DNA from: Poronia punctata
Taxonomy: Eukaryota; Ascomycota; Sordariomycetes; Xylariales; Xylariaceae
Assembly: GCA_022579005.1 (NCBI GenBank)
Contig: MU401681.1
Coordinates: 1 to 58,230, forward strand
Direction: 5' to 3'
Length of the DNA stretch: 58,230 nt
This document shows positions 54,700 through 58,230 of this stretch, piece after piece (the first letter of the stretch is position 1; each line of letters begins with the position of its first letter). The notes under the pieces were generated by a model. That model was not told the DNA's origin. It did no database searches and worked only from the letters and a program-made list of their open reading frames with translations. The position numbers and the translations under genes are program-made.

Positions 54700-57600
54700 T
54701 TTTAATTTTTTGTCGTTTTTTGTTGTTAGGCTAACGTAGGGGTTTAGATAAACTTATTATATAAATGCATACTATTTTTTATTGTTATATTAATTTTTTT
54801 AACTTATATATATAAGAATGTATTTTTTTTAATAAAGTTATTGTAGCGCATAAAAGTAAAAATATAATATATAAATATATATAAGCAAAATTAAAGTATA
54901 TAAGTAAAGAGATTTTTTATATAGCATTTTATAACTATATATAATTAATAATAACTATATATAATTATAATTACGCTTAAATTTACTTATATAATATTTA
55001 TAATGCTTTATATTATTAACTATTAAGCTTTAATTAAATAGTAACTAAATATTATAATATGTTTATAATATAAAATTTTGTTTATATTAGCTAAGCTTTT
55101 ATTATTTAATAAGTTAAACGTTAAAAGTATTATTAACTTAATTAAAAAAAATTTTAATTGCCTTTGCTTAATAAAGCTTATACTTGCTTAATTTTAAAAT
55201 ATATTAGCTTTTAATATAATTATAATATGCTTAAGCTTAATTATATAAAAATTTGCTTTATTATATAAAATAGCAATAAAGCAACTTTAAGCTAGCATTA
55301 TATTAATAAGTAAAAAGTAAAAAAATATTAGCAATAAAGTTATAATTAATATTTATATAGCAATAAAATTAAAGCACTATATTAGTAAAGTATGCTTAAT
55401 TTAAGTTAATAGTTTTTAATAAATTATAATTATTAGCTATTATAATATATTAATTATAAAAAAGTTTAAAAACTAAGTAGCTTTAATTAAGTACTTAAAG
55501 CATAATTAGCTTATTACTTTATTTTAATTATAATTACTTAATTATTAATTAATTTAATATATAATAATAAATAATAGCGTATATATTATTAAACTAAGTA
55601 TTTAATTAAATTTATTATTATAACTTAAAAATATTAAAAGTAAAATATTTATAAGCAATAGTAAAGCTTTAAGTAATACGTTTATAATTAACTTTTACTT
55701 TTTTTATAACTTAAATAATTTTAATTAAAAAAAAAACATATTAAAACTAGTACTAAAGCTAAAAAGAAAAGCTGCTTAATTAAAAGCTAAGGTAATAAAA
55801 GTAAAAATAATTTTAGCTTATAAAATATAAGTTAAAATTAAATAAAATTAAATATAAAATAAAAACAAATTAAATAAAAATGTATTTTTTTTACTTATAA
55901 AAATAATATACAAAATTAAATAAAAAAGTATAAGTATAAAGCAAAACAAAATAAAAGTTAAATAAAAAAGTATAAGTAAAAACTTAAAAAAAAAAAAAAA
56001 AGTAAATATAAAAAGCTTAAACTACTACTAAAAATATAAAACATAATTAAAAAATAAAAAAGCAATAATAAAGTAAAGCTAAATAGCTAAAAGTTATAAA
56101 AAAAAATATATACTTTTATTGCTTTATTTAAAAGTAAAGGAAAATAAGTATTTAAACTTAAAGTTATAAAAAAAAAAAGCTTTACTAGCTTAAATATTAA
56201 AAGTTAAAACTTTAAAAAGTAGTAAAATATTTAAGTTATATATAAAAAGTACTTATATAGCAAATAAAATTAAAATAAAAGTATATAACAATAATTAAGT
56301 TTATATTAAAGTTTATTATTTACTTTATTATTTTTTTAAATTTAATTTAGCTTAGCTAAAAAAATATTATATTTATTAAGCTTTTATATTATATATACTT
56401 ATAAGCTTTGCGTTTTTAATAGCAAACTTAATTATAATTTTTGCTTAGTTATAATATAGTATACAAGGTTTTTTTTTAGCTAAATATATTTATTTAAATA
56501 TAGTTATAAGTTATAAAAAGCTTTTTTTATATTAAGCTTATTTTAATAAAGTTAAGTTAAAAGTATATAAATATTAAATATATTAACTAGTAAATAAGCT
56601 TAAAAATTAATGCTATTATAAGTAGTAATATTTATAAGCTTTTATTACTTTTTTTTATTTAAAAAAATATAATAATTAGTATAATTATTATTTAAGTTAA
56701 GTATTATATAAAGCTAAAATAGTATGTTTAAAATAATATAAAGTTAATTTAGCTATTTTTAAATTTTATATTTATTTTATAAATAAATAAATTAAGCAGT
56801 TTTATATTATATAATAAGTATAAAAATAAATAATATTATAATTTAATTTTTAAGCTTATTTTTATTAAAAAAACTAGCAATTTTAATTAAAAAAAAGTAC
56901 TTTTAAAAATAATAATAATTAGTACTATAATATATATTTTATATTAGTTAATTAAGCTTATATATATACGTACTTTTTAAAATAAAGTTTAACTTTTTAT
57001 AACTTATTTTATTAACTTTTAATATATTAATTTTAAGTGCTTTTTTTATAAAAAAAGTAAAACTTTTATAGTAAAGTTTAATTTAAAGTTAGCTTTTATA
57101 TAACGTGCTTAATATTGTTAACGTAAATGTTTAGCTAATTTATATTAATTTAATTTTATTATATATATAGTTATATAATAATATATAGCGCTTATACTAT
57201 ATTAAATAATATAAAATAAGTTATAGTTATTATTATTATTTTAATGCTTTTATTTACGCATATAATATATAAAATAAAATTAAATTAGCTAATTATATAT
57301 AAATATTATATAAATACTAAATATGTAGTTAAAATAAAAAACCTTATATAAAACTATAAAATAAATTAAAAAAACGCGTTAACTTTAGCATAAATTTTAA
57401 AGCTATATTTAGCTAGCTTTAAATATTTATTTATAAACTAAATATAGTTTAAACTAAGTATAGTTTAGCTAGTATAACGTTAATATACTTTATATAAACG
57501 TGCTATAATAAATTTTTAATAATACTTATAATAAATTTAAAATATTATATTATAAGCAAAGTTAATTTAGCGTTATTAAATATATATATATAGCAGCTTT

Positions 57601-58230
57601 TATTTTAAATATATAGTAATATTTTTGCTACTTTGTTTTTTATTAAAAAACTTTTGTAGCGCTGCTAATTAAAGTTATATATACTTAATTAGCAATTATT
57701 AATAAATTTACAAGTTAGCGTAAATAGTTTTAATATTATAAATAAATATATTATAGCTTTTATAACATAATATAATATAAAGTACTAAGTTTAAATAATT
57801 ATATTAAAAGTAAAGCTTAGTTATTTATGCTTAAAGTTGTAAAAAGTTAATTATATAAGTTTATTATAAAAAAATATTTTATTTTTTAAAAATTTTATAA
57901 AATTATATATATTAGCAGCAAACAAAATAAGTATTATTTAAATTTTTTAAAATTGTAGCTACTAATATATTAGCTTTGTAGCGTTTAAAAACTTAGTTTT
58001 AGTAAGCGTTAAAGTTAACTTTAACTTAAAGCATAATATTATACTTTAATTTAAATTAAAAAACAAAAAGCTTAAGCTATATAAAAAAACTATTATATAC
58101 TTTAGTAAAAATACGTTGCTTTAATATTGTTTATATTTATATAACCTTATATACTATTATATATATAAACATATATTTATTATTTATTATTTATTATTTA
58201 TTATTTATTATTTATTATTTATTATTTATT
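54700..58230. other. AT-rich, gene-free tract (right), RIP-like
   Basis: Composition falls abruptly to almost only A and T after about 54700 and stays so to the window end. No usable reading frame on either strand. C is almost always preceded by A or G, as in the left tract, and TC/GA dinucleotides are very rare. Interpreted as degraded repeats; no element can be identified. Confidence 0.85.
58176..58230. repeat. TTTATTA heptamer tandem array, runs off the window
   Basis: Nearly eight exact copies of the 7-base unit TTTATTA, continuing past the end of the window. It lacks the TTAGGG form of fungal telomeres, so it is a simple satellite rather than a chromosome end. Confidence 0.92.

Noticed and set aside
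58176..58230. Telomere repeat
   Set aside because: The unit TTTATTA has no G; it does not match TTAGGG-type fungal telomeres.
1..58230. CRISPR arrays, bacterial-type operons, secondary-metabolite cluster
   Set aside because: None seen. Genes have spliceosomal introns, and no backbone synthase or set of tailoring enzymes is present; the ABCC transporter alone does not make a cluster.

Overview
The window looks like nuclear DNA of a filamentous ascomycete (Pezizomycotina, most likely a Sordariomycete; the class is a guess). The genes are interrupted by short GT-AG introns, often with a CTAAC-like branch site. The family set is typical of these fungi: galactokinase, Dop1, MON1, a fungal annexin, PDI and an ABCC transporter. 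A gene-bearing block of ordinary base composition (about 3250-54650) lies between two extremely AT-rich, gene-free tracts (1-3250 and 54700-58230). This resembles the two-compartment genomes produced by repeat-induced point mutation.

Left to right, the gene block holds: a four-exon Ctr-type copper transporter (+); a Nudix CoA-diphosphatase-like gene (-); a 455-residue disordered protein (-); an FHA-plus-kinase checkpoint kinase of the Chk2/Rad53 class with an N-terminal SQ/TQ cluster (+); an RBR (RING-IBR-RING) E3 ubiquitin ligase with a long helical tail (+); an intron-containing tRNA-Glu(CTC) (-); galactokinase (+); a 99-residue single-span protein (-); a small secreted Ser/Thr-rich protein (-); an annexin with a proline/glutamine-rich N-terminus (+); a full-length ABCC transporter (+); a 1875-residue Dop1 protein (-) head to head with MON1 (+); a 1037-residue disordered protein (-); protein disulfide isomerase ending in KDEL (+); a 116-residue probable mitochondrial single-span protein (+); and, near the right AT-rich tract, a nucleotidyltransferase-like gene broken by one in-frame TAG (-).

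Most of these are unlinked housekeeping genes. The only evident functional neighbourhood is the divergent Dop1/MON1 pair, both endomembrane-trafficking factors. Several gene models given here (Nudix, checkpoint kinase, RBR ligase, Dop1, the two small membrane proteins and the secreted protein) were assembled by joining exons whose phases match and whose total length is a whole number of codons.

I found no operon-like defence system, gene cluster or intact mobile element. The observations most worth following up are the sequence context of the surviving cytosines in the AT-rich tracts, the single-stop pseudogene beside one of them, an octamer (TACGAGTA/TACTCGTA) repeated only between genes, and several small conserved-looking proteins without a known function.
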